From Atherinomorus stipes (taxonomy: Eukaryota > Chordata > Actinopteri > Atheriniformes > Atherinidae), in assembly GCA_023101725.1 (NCBI GenBank), contig JALJCO010003555.1:23501-87500 (forward strand): DNA of 64,000 nucleotides, read 5' to 3'. The notes under the pieces are model-generated. The model was not told the origin of the DNA and searched no databases. It worked only from the letters and a program-made list of their open reading frames with translations. Numbering within the stretch: the first letter of the stretch is position 1; every line of letters begins with the position of its first letter. Positions 24,240-36,110 of the stretch are shown here, piece by piece. The position numbers and the translations under genes are program-made.

Positions 24240-24440
24240 AAATGTTTGCCACCGAAATAAACATATATGCAGCAAAAATAAACACGTATACAGCAGGAAT
24301 AAATACATTTAAAGCAGGAATAAACAAGTATACAGCAGGAATAAACACATTTATAGCAGGAATAAACGCGTTCACAGCAGGAATAAACACATTTATAGCA
24401 GGAATAAACACATTTATAGCAGGAATAAACGCGTTCACAG
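24240..24440. repeat. 21-bp minisatellite just upstream of pgap2 coding exon 1
   Basis: About 9 copies of gcaggaataaacacattta-type units. Reverse-complemented they read (t)gtaaacg(c)gtttattcctgc, matching the 17.7-kb array. It ends about 190 bp before the first pgap2 coding exon. Confidence 0.92.
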
Positions 24441-24626
24441 CAGAAGTTGGTTTTTCCAGTGATATTAACGTCTCTTCACCACACCTGGTGAGAAGGTGCC
24501 GGCTGATCGGGGGACACGTCCATGTCCTTCTATGGACAACGTTGACATGTGGACGTCACCTTGATGAAACATGGAGGATGTGTCTTGGTTCCTGGGGTGA
24601 TCCTGTCCCTGTGGGCTTTTTCCAGG

Positions 24627-27600
24627 ATGCTCCAGGTCCCGTACAGCAGCCTGGACCGGGACCGGCCCCTGATCCGGCTGCCCTTCACCAGCTTTGCCGT
24701 GGGGACGGTCCTGCTGCCTCTGACAGGCCTCATCGCCTGCCTCTTCATCTCTCTGCTCTACCACTTTGAGGACTCCACATACACACACTGCAAGGTAGGT
24801 TGGACGCCTGGTTCTGGGCTGAACCAAGGGCTGGGCGATAACGGCCAAAATTAAATATCACGATATATTGAGCAGTTCACCTCGGTAACGATAAATGGAT
24901 GATAAACCTACCTATAAACCAGCCAAAACAGACAAAAACTACTTTTATTTTCATTTAATAAAACATATTCTGCCTTAACTGGAACTTCACGTGACTTCTT
25001 GTTTGGCAGATAGATTAACAGGTTCCTTAATAAACACCCAGTAGATGTTTTGGACATATGAGAAGCACTGTGAAACTGAAATACAAATATACAAATTAAT
25101 GAATGAATTATTGATTATCAAATTGATTGACTCAAATGAGTTAGATTCTTATTTACATATGGGCAAATATTACTTTGTGTCCATGAAAACCAGTGCTGAG
25201 TCTCCTATTAAATGCATGCACGAGCACCGATTAGCATGACTGCTAACTTAACATTGAAAAACCCATAGACAGGCTAACGCAATTTGCATCACTACTGTTG
25301 TCAAAACGTTTAACACAAACAACGTTCCTTCAAACGTTTATCACTTCACACTGACATCAAATAAACGTCACTGGTCATTTACAGACATATGTTGTACAGA
25401 AAACATGCAAAAGCTAACAAAAAACCCAAAACCCCAGTGCAGGAATGTCACGTTACAAGAAACTACAGCAAGTTTGAGAGAACAAAAACGTCCTGTGCGG
25501 CAATTCCACTGCCGGCTTTCTTAAAGGGGCCGCAGCACCGAACATACCGGCATGGGGAAAAAATGACGTCGGTTATCGCTGTAAATGTCAGTGTCGGTAA
25601 ATTTTCGGTTTATCACCCAGCCCTAGCTGAACCCGGTGTTAATCTTCAAGCAGATGTTGAGACTTTTGATGCTTTACCAGGTGAAAATACAAAGAACTGC
25701 ATTCGTGAAATCTGTAAATAAAATGTGTAGTTGTAGCACACTGACGTCACTTTGTTTCACACATTGCTGAGAGAATGTTAAAAGGTTTTTGACTTTATTT
25801 CAGATGTGAACTCCTTTAGTTTGTTTTACCTATTTCACTTATTATTTGGGTGCGTTTTGGGGGGTTCAAACATTTTTGATTGAAAGTCGGGGTTAATTCA
25901 GTTCTTTTTCTGTTAATACCTCTCCAGCTTTGGAGGACACACTTTCACACGGACCAGACGTAGCTGGAATAAACTGCAGATATGTCTGCAAGCTGGTGAA
26001 TACCAGGATAAACTGCTGTCCTTTAGTTCCAGTATTTTAAAGGCTTTCCTCTGCAGAGGAAGGACTCAGCCAAACCACATGTACATGTACGTGCACGTGA
26101 ACACATGCACGTGTTCAGTTGAACCTCCCCAATGTTTCACCTGCAGGAAATCAGAGTAGCAGGTAGTGAGAGCCGTTGTATGCATGCTGTCTTAAGACAA
26201 TGCTTTATTTGTAAAATTTCACGTACGGGACGGTTCAGAGTGCTTTACATAAAATATTAAAAGCATTACAGCAGGTGCAGAAGGGGCGTTAACAGAAAAT
26301 ACACACTTTTGTGAGCACATTTTTGTTCCTTTTTCCATTTTGAGTCTGTTCTGGTTTGAAGTCTTTGGTTGATAAACCGGTTCCACACGGTTGTAATCCT
26401 GGTCCCACCAGACCAGAGCAGAAGTCAGCTGTTCTCTGTGTTGTCTCCAGGTGTCCAACTACCTCCCGTCCATCAGCGCCGCCATCAGCCGCGTCCCGGA
26501 GCGCTACATCTGGCGCAGCTGCATCGGGCTCCACTCGGCTCCGCGCTTCCTGGTGGCCGCCGCCTACTTCTCCTTCTACCGCCGCCGCTTCGCCGGCCGG
26601 CTGCCGGAGCTGCTGCTGAGCGGCCTGGTCCTGGTCTGCAGCCTCGCCGAGATCTCGGGCCTGCTGCTGCTCACATACGTGTCCTCCACAGAAACCTACA
26701 GTAAGACGGCCCGACCCGGTCCCCAACAAACCCAGAACTTCCTGCTTTTAATGTGAATCTTTTCTGCAGGTGTTCATAAAAACGGCTTCGTCGTCTTCAT
26801 CGGCAGCTCGCTGCTGCACATGCTCAGTACCTGCAGACTGTGGTACGTCATCAGGAGACACTACGTCAGCCCAGAGGTAAATGGACTGGAACACGTCCCC
26901 GATGTCCGTCTGGTCTGAGCTCGACTGAGGAAACACGGTTCTGGTCTGGTTGAATATAGAGAATATAAAATTAAGAGAAAACTAATCTACGAAGTTCTAA
27001 AGGGGTGCGAGCATCAGATTATATAATCCCACCCCAGGAGGTTCTGCCATGTTCGCACAAGGCCCCAGAACCAGTGGTCCACACCAGAACTATAGATGGG
27101 TTTCTGAGCAACGCCACAGATGGGATGCGCTCGCAACCAGGAGGGAAGAAAACAGGAAAAGTATTACTGAACTATGAGAAGATGTTTGTTTACATGCAAG
27201 ACTCGACTTTTAATTCACATGAGGTCAAGATGTGACGTGAAAGTGTCGAGGAAATATAATGTTTGAGTCCTGGTATTTGTTTGGTTGCAAAAATCAAAAC
27301 GTTAATGCATGTAAACAGTTACCATGGTGATAATAGGACAATAGGAGTGACTGTTTTCAGAAAACCCTCTCAGATAACTTATGCAGGTTCAGATACATGA
27401 TTTATTTAGTCTTTCACCATGGTCACCATGTCGGATTAAACCACCGCGGTGACAGAAATCATGGCTGCGTTGTAGTCGGGAGACTGGTACTGTAACAATA
27501 CCAGTATCATGGCTGCAACCAGTCATTGATCAGTTAACAGCAGCATCCCAACACTGTAGCTGTGTGTGACAGCCGTCCTCTGCTCAGACACGGAAAATAA

Positions 27601-30600
27601 AAAGAAGAAAAAACTGATTGTGGAGCCGTTTACAAACATTCACGTTGCATAACAACGCATCCCAGAGATTTAACACGAAGTACGGGGGTCGTTTATACCG
27701 TTTATATATATATACCGTTAGCTTGTTAGCAGGTAGCCAGTCTGTCTACCAGGATTTCATCCACAATAAAACAGAATGTTCCACAAGCAGCGAGACTTAC
27801 CGACAGTAATGCAGGTGAGTCCCTAACAGTTGGAATCAGCTCCTTTCCAAACGTAGTGATGATGTCATCTTTGCCTGGTTTAGTCCAGACTAGTGAAAGT
27901 TGCTCCTGTATGGAGGAGGTGAAGACGACACGGAGCAGAACCTGCTGTAGACAGCAGACTGTTGTGGCCTATTTTGGTTTAAACAAAGAGTCTAAACAAA
28001 AGTTTAAGCCGCTTTCTAACTTGAGTTTTTCAGGCAAATCTCAAATGAGGTCCAACACTAATAATAAACATGTTTTAACAAGAAAAATGCCGTTTCCGGG
28101 TGATGACTCCCTTGTCAAGTTAGTGTAATGGTGATAGAAACATAAAATGGCAACGTTGAGTCAGTGTTTTTTTTTATTCGTCACCAAAATACAGATTTAT
28201 ACAATATAATTTAAAACACAACGATCTCTGTTTGTTTCGTTAGGTTACTTTACATTTTTATTAATGATACGAGTGTGTGTTTGGCCGTAGACTGCAGTAC
28301 AAACACAGGCTTTTTGCCCCTTGGTTCCACGCGCAACTACCAATGTTTGTAAACAGAAAAGCCATCTATTGACAGGTCGAAGGTTTGTGTAACCAGGGGT
28401 ACCTTTGGTCATGGTTTCCCTGCGCTCTCTCTCTGGTTTTTGAATGCCCTGTGTCACATGGCTTTCCAATCGGCCAATAACACAGCTCCAGGCTCTATAA
28501 AGCTGCCCAGGCCTCTTCCTTAGTTATGTGGAGAGACAAGGGACAGCTGCTGCAGGTTCGTGCCTTCCAACCATTTCCCCATAATGCAGCCTCAGTGTGT
28601 ATTCAGTGCTGAGGTTTCTAACTCTTAGACCAGACAGTGTTTTTCTGCTGGGGACCTTGTTGATTTGTGCCATTGAGTCCTTCTGAACTGGTGAGTGTGA
28701 ACCATTGAATGAGTTGACTTTTGTTAGCCTAGTAGCATTAGCCACATGCTAACACATGACTAATGCTAACATGTACTTACATGACCTTAACATGTTGTTG
28801 TGTTTCTATTTTAATGATAATCTTAGATGCTAATATGTTATTTGTTAGCTTAGCATGCTAGTATGCTAATGTTGACTGTAGGGCTGTGTCTCAAACCGCG
28901 CACTTGAGCACTTCAAACACTTTTCCAGTGTGTAGTGCGCTCATGCTGTCATTTAAGTAAAGATTCAGTGCACTGAAAGTACCAGGATGTTGCCAAAAAT
29001 GAAGTGCAAAACAAAGCACACTACTTGCACTAAACAGACGCCATCTTGCTGAGGTAGTGGAAGAGGCGGGACTTTCGAACTGCTTTCGAAGCTGAATAAT
29101 TGCGGTGAACGAACACCCCTGCTGCAGCGTAGGCGGTATTGTACTGATTGAAATTTTGTACTGTATGAAATTATTCAGACATAATTACTAATGTATATTG
29201 TAGCATGCTACCAAGCTGTTCACTCCCTGATGACAGTTATGATCTGGTCATGTGTTTGAGGCTGCAGTAGGGGATTATCACGCTTACCGGAAGTTCCCGG
29301 ATTTTGGACACTTCCTCTTCCGGGCCATATTAACGACAGCCGTTCCTGCTCTGTTATCCTGTTTAAATCGTATAAACTCCAAACATACTTAAGTTTTCAT
29401 TCCAGACTGAAGTGATACTGGATCAAAAGCTGGATCAAAGCGATCGATTTGCCGCGGTGAAGGGCCGAACTTTATAATAAAACACACGTTTGTTTGTCGC
29501 CGGTGGGGCACAACCAACACCGGCACTTCACAGCATGCTAGCATTAGCCAGCTAGCGTTTACTGATGTGCTTAACATTGTGCGTCTTAAAACACACAAAC
29601 ATCTGAAAATCGGGTCTGTACCCCCCCGTTTCCAGTGGAACAACTGGGGACTGCCAAGAAAGGAGACGTTTTCAGATGCTTGTGTGTTTTCAGCCGCACA
29701 AAGTTAGGCACGTCATCAAGCTGGCTAATGCTTACAGGCTAACACGACTGTATAGTCCGCCGGCCACAAACAAACATGTGCCGTTTTATTATAAAGTTCG
29801 GTCGTTTTGATCCACTTCTTCCTTAGCATCACTTCAGTCTGGAATGAAAACTTGGCATTGGCATTTATGCGATTTACAAAGTTTAACAGAGTAGTAGCTG
29901 ACGGACTACTGTTAGCAGGCTAGCATTAGCCAGCCTGATAACGTGCCTAACTTTGTGCGGCTGAAAACACACAAGCATCTGAAAGCGTCTCCTTTCTTGG
30001 CAGTCCCCAGTTGTTCCACTGGAAACGGGGGGGGTACAGACCCGATTTTCAGATGTTTGTGTGTTTTAAGACGCACAAAGTTAAGCACGTCGGTAAACGC
30101 TAGCAGGCTAATGCTTGCATGCCGGTGTTGTGCCCCACCGGCTGCAAACAAACATGCTACGTTGTTTTATTATAAAGTTCGGCCCTTCACTCTGGAGAAT
30201 CGCTTTGATCCACTTCCTCCTTAGTATCACTTACGTCTGGAATCCGTGAAATTTTCAGTAGGGTTGGCGTTTATTCACGTTATCTACGAAGTAAAGCAGG
30301 GACATTGAACTGGACCGGAAGTGGGCCGTCTAACTGTTTAAAACCGGAAGTTCGGAACACGGAAGCGTGATAATCCCCTGTTATACCGGCTCAGAAGAGT
30401 AAGCATACGTAAGCGGGCAATGCTAGTCCGTCACTTCCTGTACGGCAGTGCTCTGTTCAAGTGTATCTATCTGCGGCTTGCAACCCAGTGGGCGTGTCCT
30501 ATAGTGGGCGTGTCGCATTGTGGGTGGGTCTGGTTAGGTTTAGTGGAAGGGTCAGGGGTAGGGCTAGATTTTACCGTGCTCTCATTGGCCTAGTGGGCGT

Positions 30601-33600
30601 GTCGTCGAGTAACATCACACTACGACACGCCCATTCTACCACACGCCCCTGTCTTGCGAGCCGTAGATAGACCCTTCTCGCTCTGTTTGGGTCAGCATTT
30701 AGCGACAATAGTGTGCGCTACAGACGAAGTACACAGTGCGCACTACACACTGAATTCCAGTGCACTCGGGCAAGTGTGCGGTTTGAGACATGGCTTAAGT
30801 CTATAGCTTACCATCTATAATCACTGAAGTGAGTTACTGTGATTTGCACAGTGCTAATGCTAGCTTAGCATTAGCGCTAAGTTTGAAGTAGTAGCCATGA
30901 CTCAGACTCCGAGCAGCTTTTATCTTTGTCCTGAACTGAAGCGGTCTTGCTGCATCAGCTGTTGAGCGCAAATGTGGAGCGGCTCCTCATTGATTGGTGG
31001 AGATGTTAGGGGAAGATGCTGTAACATTCCAGCAAGTTGTAGAATAATCATGGCTGTGATGTTCTGCGCATTCCCTCCACCTCCGCTCCACGCCATCCAG
31101 AGGAGATTCTCCTGTTGGCACAACTTCTAAAGAGTCCGGCGGTGACGGGTGCTGTAGAGCAAGTCTCTGTGGCAGGATTTATTTACTTATTTATTTAGGT
31201 CAGATCTGGTTTTATTTTGGGACATTATAAACTTTACCTGGAGACTGTGTCTCAGCGCAGCGTCATCGCCTTTTAGCTGCGCACTTTCTAACTTTTACTT
31301 CTACATGGATATAACTGTACTTTGTAATGAGCCTATTTTTTTCTCTTTGTTTGCTTTGTAATTAATTCATTTATTCAGTGAAGGTTATTCTATTGGAATT
31401 CCTCGTTATATGTTTGACATTTGGACTGTGCACGTTTCGCACACTGTTACACCTTTTTTATTCCCTTTCCTGACTTAAAATTGTTAAGCATAAAAAAACC
31501 AAACAAATAGAAAACTTTAGGTTTATGCCTGCAGTGTCAACTGAAAGATAAAAATAGAATTAATGAATTGTTTCACACCAGCATACCTCGAAATTTTCTT
31601 TCTGTTAAATATTTAGACAGGTTTAACAGCCTAATCAGTATTATGGAAAAAATGGAAGTTAATGGAGACGTCCTGTTGTTATCTTATGCCAAGTGAAAAA
31701 TTACGTTTATTTAATGAGGTGTTAACGCTCTTTCGCTGGAGCAGGAAAATACACAAATGAGATAATGAATCAAAAAGGGGAAAAAAAACAAATCACGAAA
31801 AGACGATTCGTCGACGAATGGCTTGATCTGACCAATCGACTATGAAAATTCTTAGTCGGGGACACCCCTAATTCACACTTATTCATACACCAGCGAGGCC
31901 CCCACTGGAAGCAAGGAGAGTTAAGTGTCGTGGCCAAGGACACAACGACAGATGGCTGGGGGATCGGGATTCAAACCGCCGATCCTTCGATCATTGGCGG
32001 ACCTGCTCTACTAGGGCTGGACGATAATTCGATATCGATTTACATTGATTGATAGAGGTTTTTTCAATAGAAAAAAAAGAGGGTCAATAAAAGTTCAATA
32101 GAGAGCTCGCCAGACCACGTGATGAACACGCAATGCATTGTGGGAAAAAAGGTCAGAAAACCGTTGTACGCACCATTTGCATTGCATTAACAAAGATATT
32201 TGGTGTACAGCAGCAAATACTGGGTGTGCCAAATTTATTTCAACAGTGTTCAGTGTCCAATAAGATTCAGAAGAACGTCTCTCTGTCAAATACAACATTA
32301 TTAACACAAAACGTCTCCACATGATGTGTTTTATCAATAATAGTCAACTGTATTACATCAGGTCACATGTGACATGATCTCAAATAAATCAGTAAAGCAG
32401 TCAAATAGAGCACATTTTGCAAGACGGTGGATTGACCATTTATTATTAAACCTGTCCAGTCTCTCCATGAGCTCAGCGCAGCTTGGAACTGGCAGTGTTC
32501 CAGACAACCAGTAAACAGTCCATGTTGGGAAAAACATCTTTGTCACTTGACATGAGTCCAACACTTCAATAATAGACGGAAACTGATGTCCCCCGTCCAC
32601 TTTCCATCTGAGGAGTTGCACAAACAGCCAATCCAGCTGCTCCAAACCAAGTCCTGGATGCCGCTCGGCGCGCGCTTACATCACACTGGTGAAACGCGTC
32701 TGATGCAGCAGCTTCACTCCATAAAAGTCACTCTGCAAACAGTTGTTCAGGTCGACCAGCTGATGGTGAAGGAGCAGGTAACTATCATCGCTGTTAGCAG
32801 CAGTTTAGCGCTCCGGCTGCTTGCTGCAAGTCTGATCTACGTCAGGTCGGCATGTTGCAGGTGTGCAGCTGCCTCTGTCATCGGTACGCACAAAGTTAAT
32901 GTTTCAAGCAAATCCCCACAAACCTCTTCTCTGCATGAGCTCAAAACCTTATTGAACAACTTCAATTACAGCACTCACAATGTAATTGTAAAAATAGGGA
33001 AAATGCTTATTAGTTTAATAGCTTCTGAGTGTGTCCACGATGGTGACGACAAATCACAGTTTTTTAATCTAAAAAACTGAAATTTAATCTAAAACTGTGT
33101 TTCCATTGTGATGGAATTCAGCTGAAGTAACGGTAAAATAACAGCTTAAAAAGCGACTGCATGTAAAAGTATTAATGTCCCATAGTATGTAAGTGTTACT
33201 GTCAATGAAAAAGTGATTGGAGAGGTTTCATCTTTTTTTTTGTCTTGTGCTGTTTTGCTTCCATTCTGGAAACCGATAAACGCTTATTCCTTCATTTATT
33301 TTTTTCCTATGGTGGTCGTGAGAACGGCTATGGCAGTTTATAATTCAGCAACTCCGAGCCATTTCTGTGTTTAACGCTATGAGTTTCAAAGCAACTGTGC
33401 TGCGCTGCTTCCTCCACTGCCTCTACTTCCCACAATACATTGCGTTTTACAGTGGTGCTTACGTCACGTTTGCGAGCTCTATAGAAACATAGTTTTCCAC
33501 TGAAGCCTATTGGGTAGTACGATACTACAGTCACTCCTTCCACCACACCAATCACAAACGCAGACCCAGGTAAATGATGAACTGAAATTCAGTGTTATGC

Positions 33601-35676
33601 CCCTTTCAGACTTGCACTGGAAAGCGGGAATATTGCGGACTCTGTCCATTATAACGTCTGCATTCAGACATGCGTACTGGCCTTTTACCTCGGAGATGTA
33701 GCGGACATGTACTTGTGGCAGTTGATGGTCCTGTCACTATGCCTCCAAGTGTTCATGTTCCCTGGCTACTTGGCCAAAGGGATGTCCCTTTGGCAGACTG
33801 GTTAGCGTGCATGACTCTCACCGGGGAGTCTGGGGATCGAATCCCATACGGGCCCTCCTTCTTCCTGCCACATACTGACTGGTCTACATGTCACGAGAGC
33901 GGAAATGTTGCGGCACGTTATTTTGGCTGAACGCGCAAGAAAATGTTCCTGACAGAGTTGAAGGGAGAGCGGGGCTGTGCTGACTTTTCCGCAACATTTC
34001 CTGATGTATGAAAGCACCCGGGTCACGATAAGTCCGCAAGGAAGCGACATGTTTGAAAAGACGAGTCCGTTTGAAGAGTGAATGGACATTTAATACTCAT
34101 GTTAGTCTGAAAATGGCTTTAGTGTGATCTTTATTATGAGTAGGTCATTCAGCAAAAGCTTAAAGGGACTAGAGGCAAAATTAAGAAATGAAAGTCGCAA
34201 CTGCTGCGACTGGTGCTTCAGGTAACTGCAGCCACGAGCCAAGCCGTCACGGGAGCACAAACTGAAGCTATAATGTTGTTTACTACGCTTTTTCTTCGTA
34301 GTTACACTTTCTAGTGTCTTTTAGTTGATTTGGATCGTTTGCTGGTGGCAGAAGAATCCCTAACTATCGCTTACAATGTTTGAATTTACCGCAACCGTCT
34401 TATTCCTGTATCAAAACTGTCGGGGACGCGGATGCAGCGTCATTTGACGTCACATCCGCAGGGCAGTGCGGGAAATTCGGCCACTGAATTGCAGCGCATT
34501 TTGCAGCACACAGCCTGTTCAAGGCAGAGAAACGTGGGTGGAAACGTTCTTTTTGGTATTTAGCGCTTCATCACCCATTAGTATAAAAAAAAATGGACAT
34601 GCACGTTTGGTTTTTTAAAAATTCCTGCCTCTAGTCCCTTTAAATGGCCAGGACTGCACCTAAAATAGTTTTTAATTTGATAATGGCTTTTTTTTTTACA
34701 TAAAAAAGCGATATCGATCAATACAGATTTTTTTTTTAACAATAATCTTTTTTTCTATATCGTCCAGCCCAATGCCCTACCACCTGAGCCACAGCCGCCC
34801 CACACTTCCAGTTTTCTTTCCCTCCGACAAACACTTTACTCAGTGAACCAGGAGATAAAAAGGGAATGAACTGTGCACATTGAAATACACCAGTGTTGTG
34901 AGCTAAACTGCAGTTTTTGTACATATGTTTTGTATATATGGTTATTGTATTCTCACTTCAATATATTTGCACTTGGTTTACAATTCTGCCTCCTTTGTTT
35001 TATTTGCTGCTCTCCAGTAGCCAAACCTAGTCTTCTGTTTTTCCACTAGCCACCATGTTACAAAATTTACTTAATCATTAGTGCATTGTCTTCACTACAT
35101 ACATGTTACATGTGTGTCTAAGCGGCCGTTCCAGAGACGTCACAGTAAGACATGTTTGGTTTCTTCCGGAGTCAGTTTTTCAGGAGGGCGGTTCAGTGTT
35201 GGTCCTGATTGGATGGGCTCCAGTGGTCCTTCTGAAGGTCTTTGTGGTCTAGAAGGAGCTGGGATCAGTTGTTGGTTTTCCTGGTCCACGTTTGTGAAAC
35301 AGGTCTGCTGTGGTGCACGCTGGAGCAGGTGTTATGAACTCCTTTGTCTCTTACAGGAAGTGACATCATACCGCTGGAAGCTGCGGCTCTTTCTGTTCAA
35401 CATCAGCTGCTGCGCGGCGGCGGCGTACTTCTTCAGACGCCACAACAAGTACTGCGAGATGGGAGGTGAGTCTGGCTCCAGCTGTGCTGCGTTTCCATGG
35501 TTACGGGGAGTTTTCACACCATCCCTCTGTCCCTCTGTCCTGCAGTCTACACCCTGTTCGCCGTCTGCGAGTACCTGGTGGTCTTCTCCAACATGGCCTT
35601 CCACATGACCGCCTTCTGGGACTTCAGCAGTCAGGAGGTGGTGGTGGCGACGCTGCCCGAGGACAAGCGGTACTGA
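24627..35676 (+). CDS. pgap2: PGAP2, post-GPI-attachment lipid remodelling protein, 5 coding exons, 254 aa
   Basis: Golgi multi-pass membrane protein of the Frag1/DRAM/Sfk1 family. It is required for fatty-acid remodelling of GPI anchors, acting at the reacylation step after PGAP3 deacylation. Coding exons: 24627-24794, 26451-26700, 26770-26876, 35357-35465, 35546-35676; phases are 0,1,0,1 and every junction is GT-AG. The start aligns with the vertebrate N-terminus (MLQVPYSSLDRD), directly after a ttttccag acceptor. Visible features: first transmembrane segment about 22-44; NYLPS at 59-63; IGLHSAPRFL after it; NGFVVFIGSSLLHML opening exon 3; YTLFAVCEYLVVFSNMAFHM near the end; C-terminal PEDKRY, then TGA at 35674-35676. 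Length equals the usual family length of about 250 aa. Intron 1 carries an 800-bp hAT-type insertion and intron 3 (8.5 kb) is packed with transposons. Convergent with rhog, as I recall for human PGAP2-RHOG. Confidence 0.95.
24826..25625. mobile_element. 800-bp hAT-type element in pgap2 intron 1
   Basis: Termini AAGGGCTGGGCGATA and, inverted, TAGGGCTGGGTGATA, with a perfect 8-bp target duplication GCTGAACC at 24818-24825 and 25626-25633. No transposase ORF. Confidence 0.93.
26877..28878. other. start of pgap2 intron 3, unassigned
   Basis: About 2 kb of intron with no exon-like segment in the pgap2 frame. No repeat family recognised except AT-rich stretches near 27700. Confidence 0.4.
29269..30379. 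mobile_element. fold-back element (family D), copy 1
   Basis: Ends AGGGGATTATCACGCTT and AAGCGTGATAATCCCCT. Large inner segments are inverted duplicates, e.g. about 29420-29640 against 30000-30220, so most of the 1.1 kb can fold on itself. A related copy is at 46176-46909. Confidence 0.85.
30458..30679 (+). mobile_element. 222-bp MITE with GGGCGTGTC motifs (family E), copy 1
   Basis: Begins CAAGTGTATCTATCTGCGG; perfect 8-bp target duplication GCTCTGTT at 30450-30457 and 30680-30687. Several GTGGGCGTGTC motifs in the left half are mirrored by CGACACGCCCA in the right half. Confidence 0.9.
30900..31869 (-). mobile_element. hAT-type element (family B), copy 2, truncated and inverted
   Basis: Reverse complement of 8961 to about 9672, ending GGGGACACCCCT at 31869. 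The other half is missing. Confidence 0.75.
33590..34100. repeat. interspersed repeat shared with 61498-61720
   Basis: The segments tgtagcggacatgtac and aacatttcctgatg..gaaagcaccc..gataagtccgc recur inverted at 61.5-61.7 kb. The stretch 33735-33890 within it is absent from the other copy and contains tRNA-like text, probably a SINE fragment. Confidence 0.6.
34160..34643. mobile_element. TTAA-type MITE (family F), copy 1
   Basis: TTAAAGGGACTAGAGGCA at the left end and TGCCTCTAGTCCCTTTAA at the right, perfect over 18 nt, with TTAA duplications. Inverted homologue at 43078-43544. piggyBac or Kolobok would both give TTAA sites. Confidence 0.87.
34803..35356. other. end of pgap2 intron 3, unassigned
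   Basis: Non-coding sequence leading to the exon 4 acceptor (ctcttacag). No repeat family recognised. Confidence 0.4.
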
Positions 35677-36110
35677 CCCGAGGACAAGCAGTACTGAGCC
35701 GAGGACAAGCAGTACTGACCCGAGACCGGTCTGAGGACCCGAGGCCGCTGACCCAAGACTGGCCCGAGGACAAGCGGAACTGACCCGAGACTGGTCCGAG
35801 AACCAGAGGCCAAGTCCGCTGACCCAAGACTGGTCCAAAGACAAGCGGAACTGACCAGAGACTGGTCCGAGGACCAGAGGCCAAGTCCGCTGACCCAAGA
35901 CTGGTCCAAAGACAAGCGGAACTGACCAGAGACTGGTCCGAGGACCAGAGGCCAAGTCCGCTGACCCAAGACTGGTCCAAAGACAAGCGGAACTGACCAG
36001 AGACTGGTCCGAGGACCAGAGGCCAAGTCCGCTGACCCAAGACTAGTCCAAAGACAAGCGGAACTGACCAGGGACTGGTCCGAGGACCAGACCCCAGGCT
36101 GGTCTGCTGA
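35653..36110. repeat. minisatellite grown from the pgap2 stop codon, 21-bp then 71-bp units
   Basis: The last coding block cccgaggacaagcggtactga is followed directly by two more copies of the same 21 bp, each ending in TGA. After a transition, a 71-bp unit containing gactggtccaaagacaagcg repeats with exact 71-bp spacing (35828, 35899, 35970). It lies in the 3' UTR. Confidence 0.93.

Larger units (their letters stand above)
28879..30797. mobile_element. hAT-type element with TGTCTCAAACCGC termini
   Basis: Left end TAGGGCTGTGTCTCAAACCG and right end, inverted, TAAGCCATGTCTCAAACCGC. It hosts two nested elements, 29269-30379 and 30458-30679. No coding capacity seen. Confidence 0.8.
32013..34773. 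mobile_element. 2.76-kb hAT-type element inserted in the SINE
   Basis: Termini AGGGCTGGACGATAATTCG and, inverted, TTGGGCTGGACGATAT. Flanks GCTCTACT (32005-32012) and GCCCTACC (34774-34781) are a decayed 8-bp duplication. No intact transposase. Contains the repeat at 33590-34100 and the nested element at 34160-34643. Confidence 0.82.
31871..34802 (-). mobile_element. tRNA-derived SINE interrupted by a hAT element
   Basis: On the minus strand 34802-34774 gives a tRNA-like head (GGGCGGCTGTGGCTCAGG, A box) and 32012-31871 continues with a B box (GGTTTGAATCC, 31968-31978) and a SINE body. The two halves join exactly when 32013-34773 is removed. Confidence 0.82.

Noticed and set aside
24465..24848. 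127-aa minus-strand ORF over pgap2 exon 1
   Set aside because: Shadow of the pgap2 coding exon.
32586..33080. 164-aa plus-strand ORF
   Set aside because: Lies inside a hAT-type element, has no recognisable domain, and the overlapping minus-strand ORF is just as open.
33770..33850. tRNA gene
   Set aside because: A-box- and B-box-like text (GGGGATCGAATCCC) is present but the acceptor stem does not pair and the anticodon loop has 8 nt; more likely a SINE fragment.
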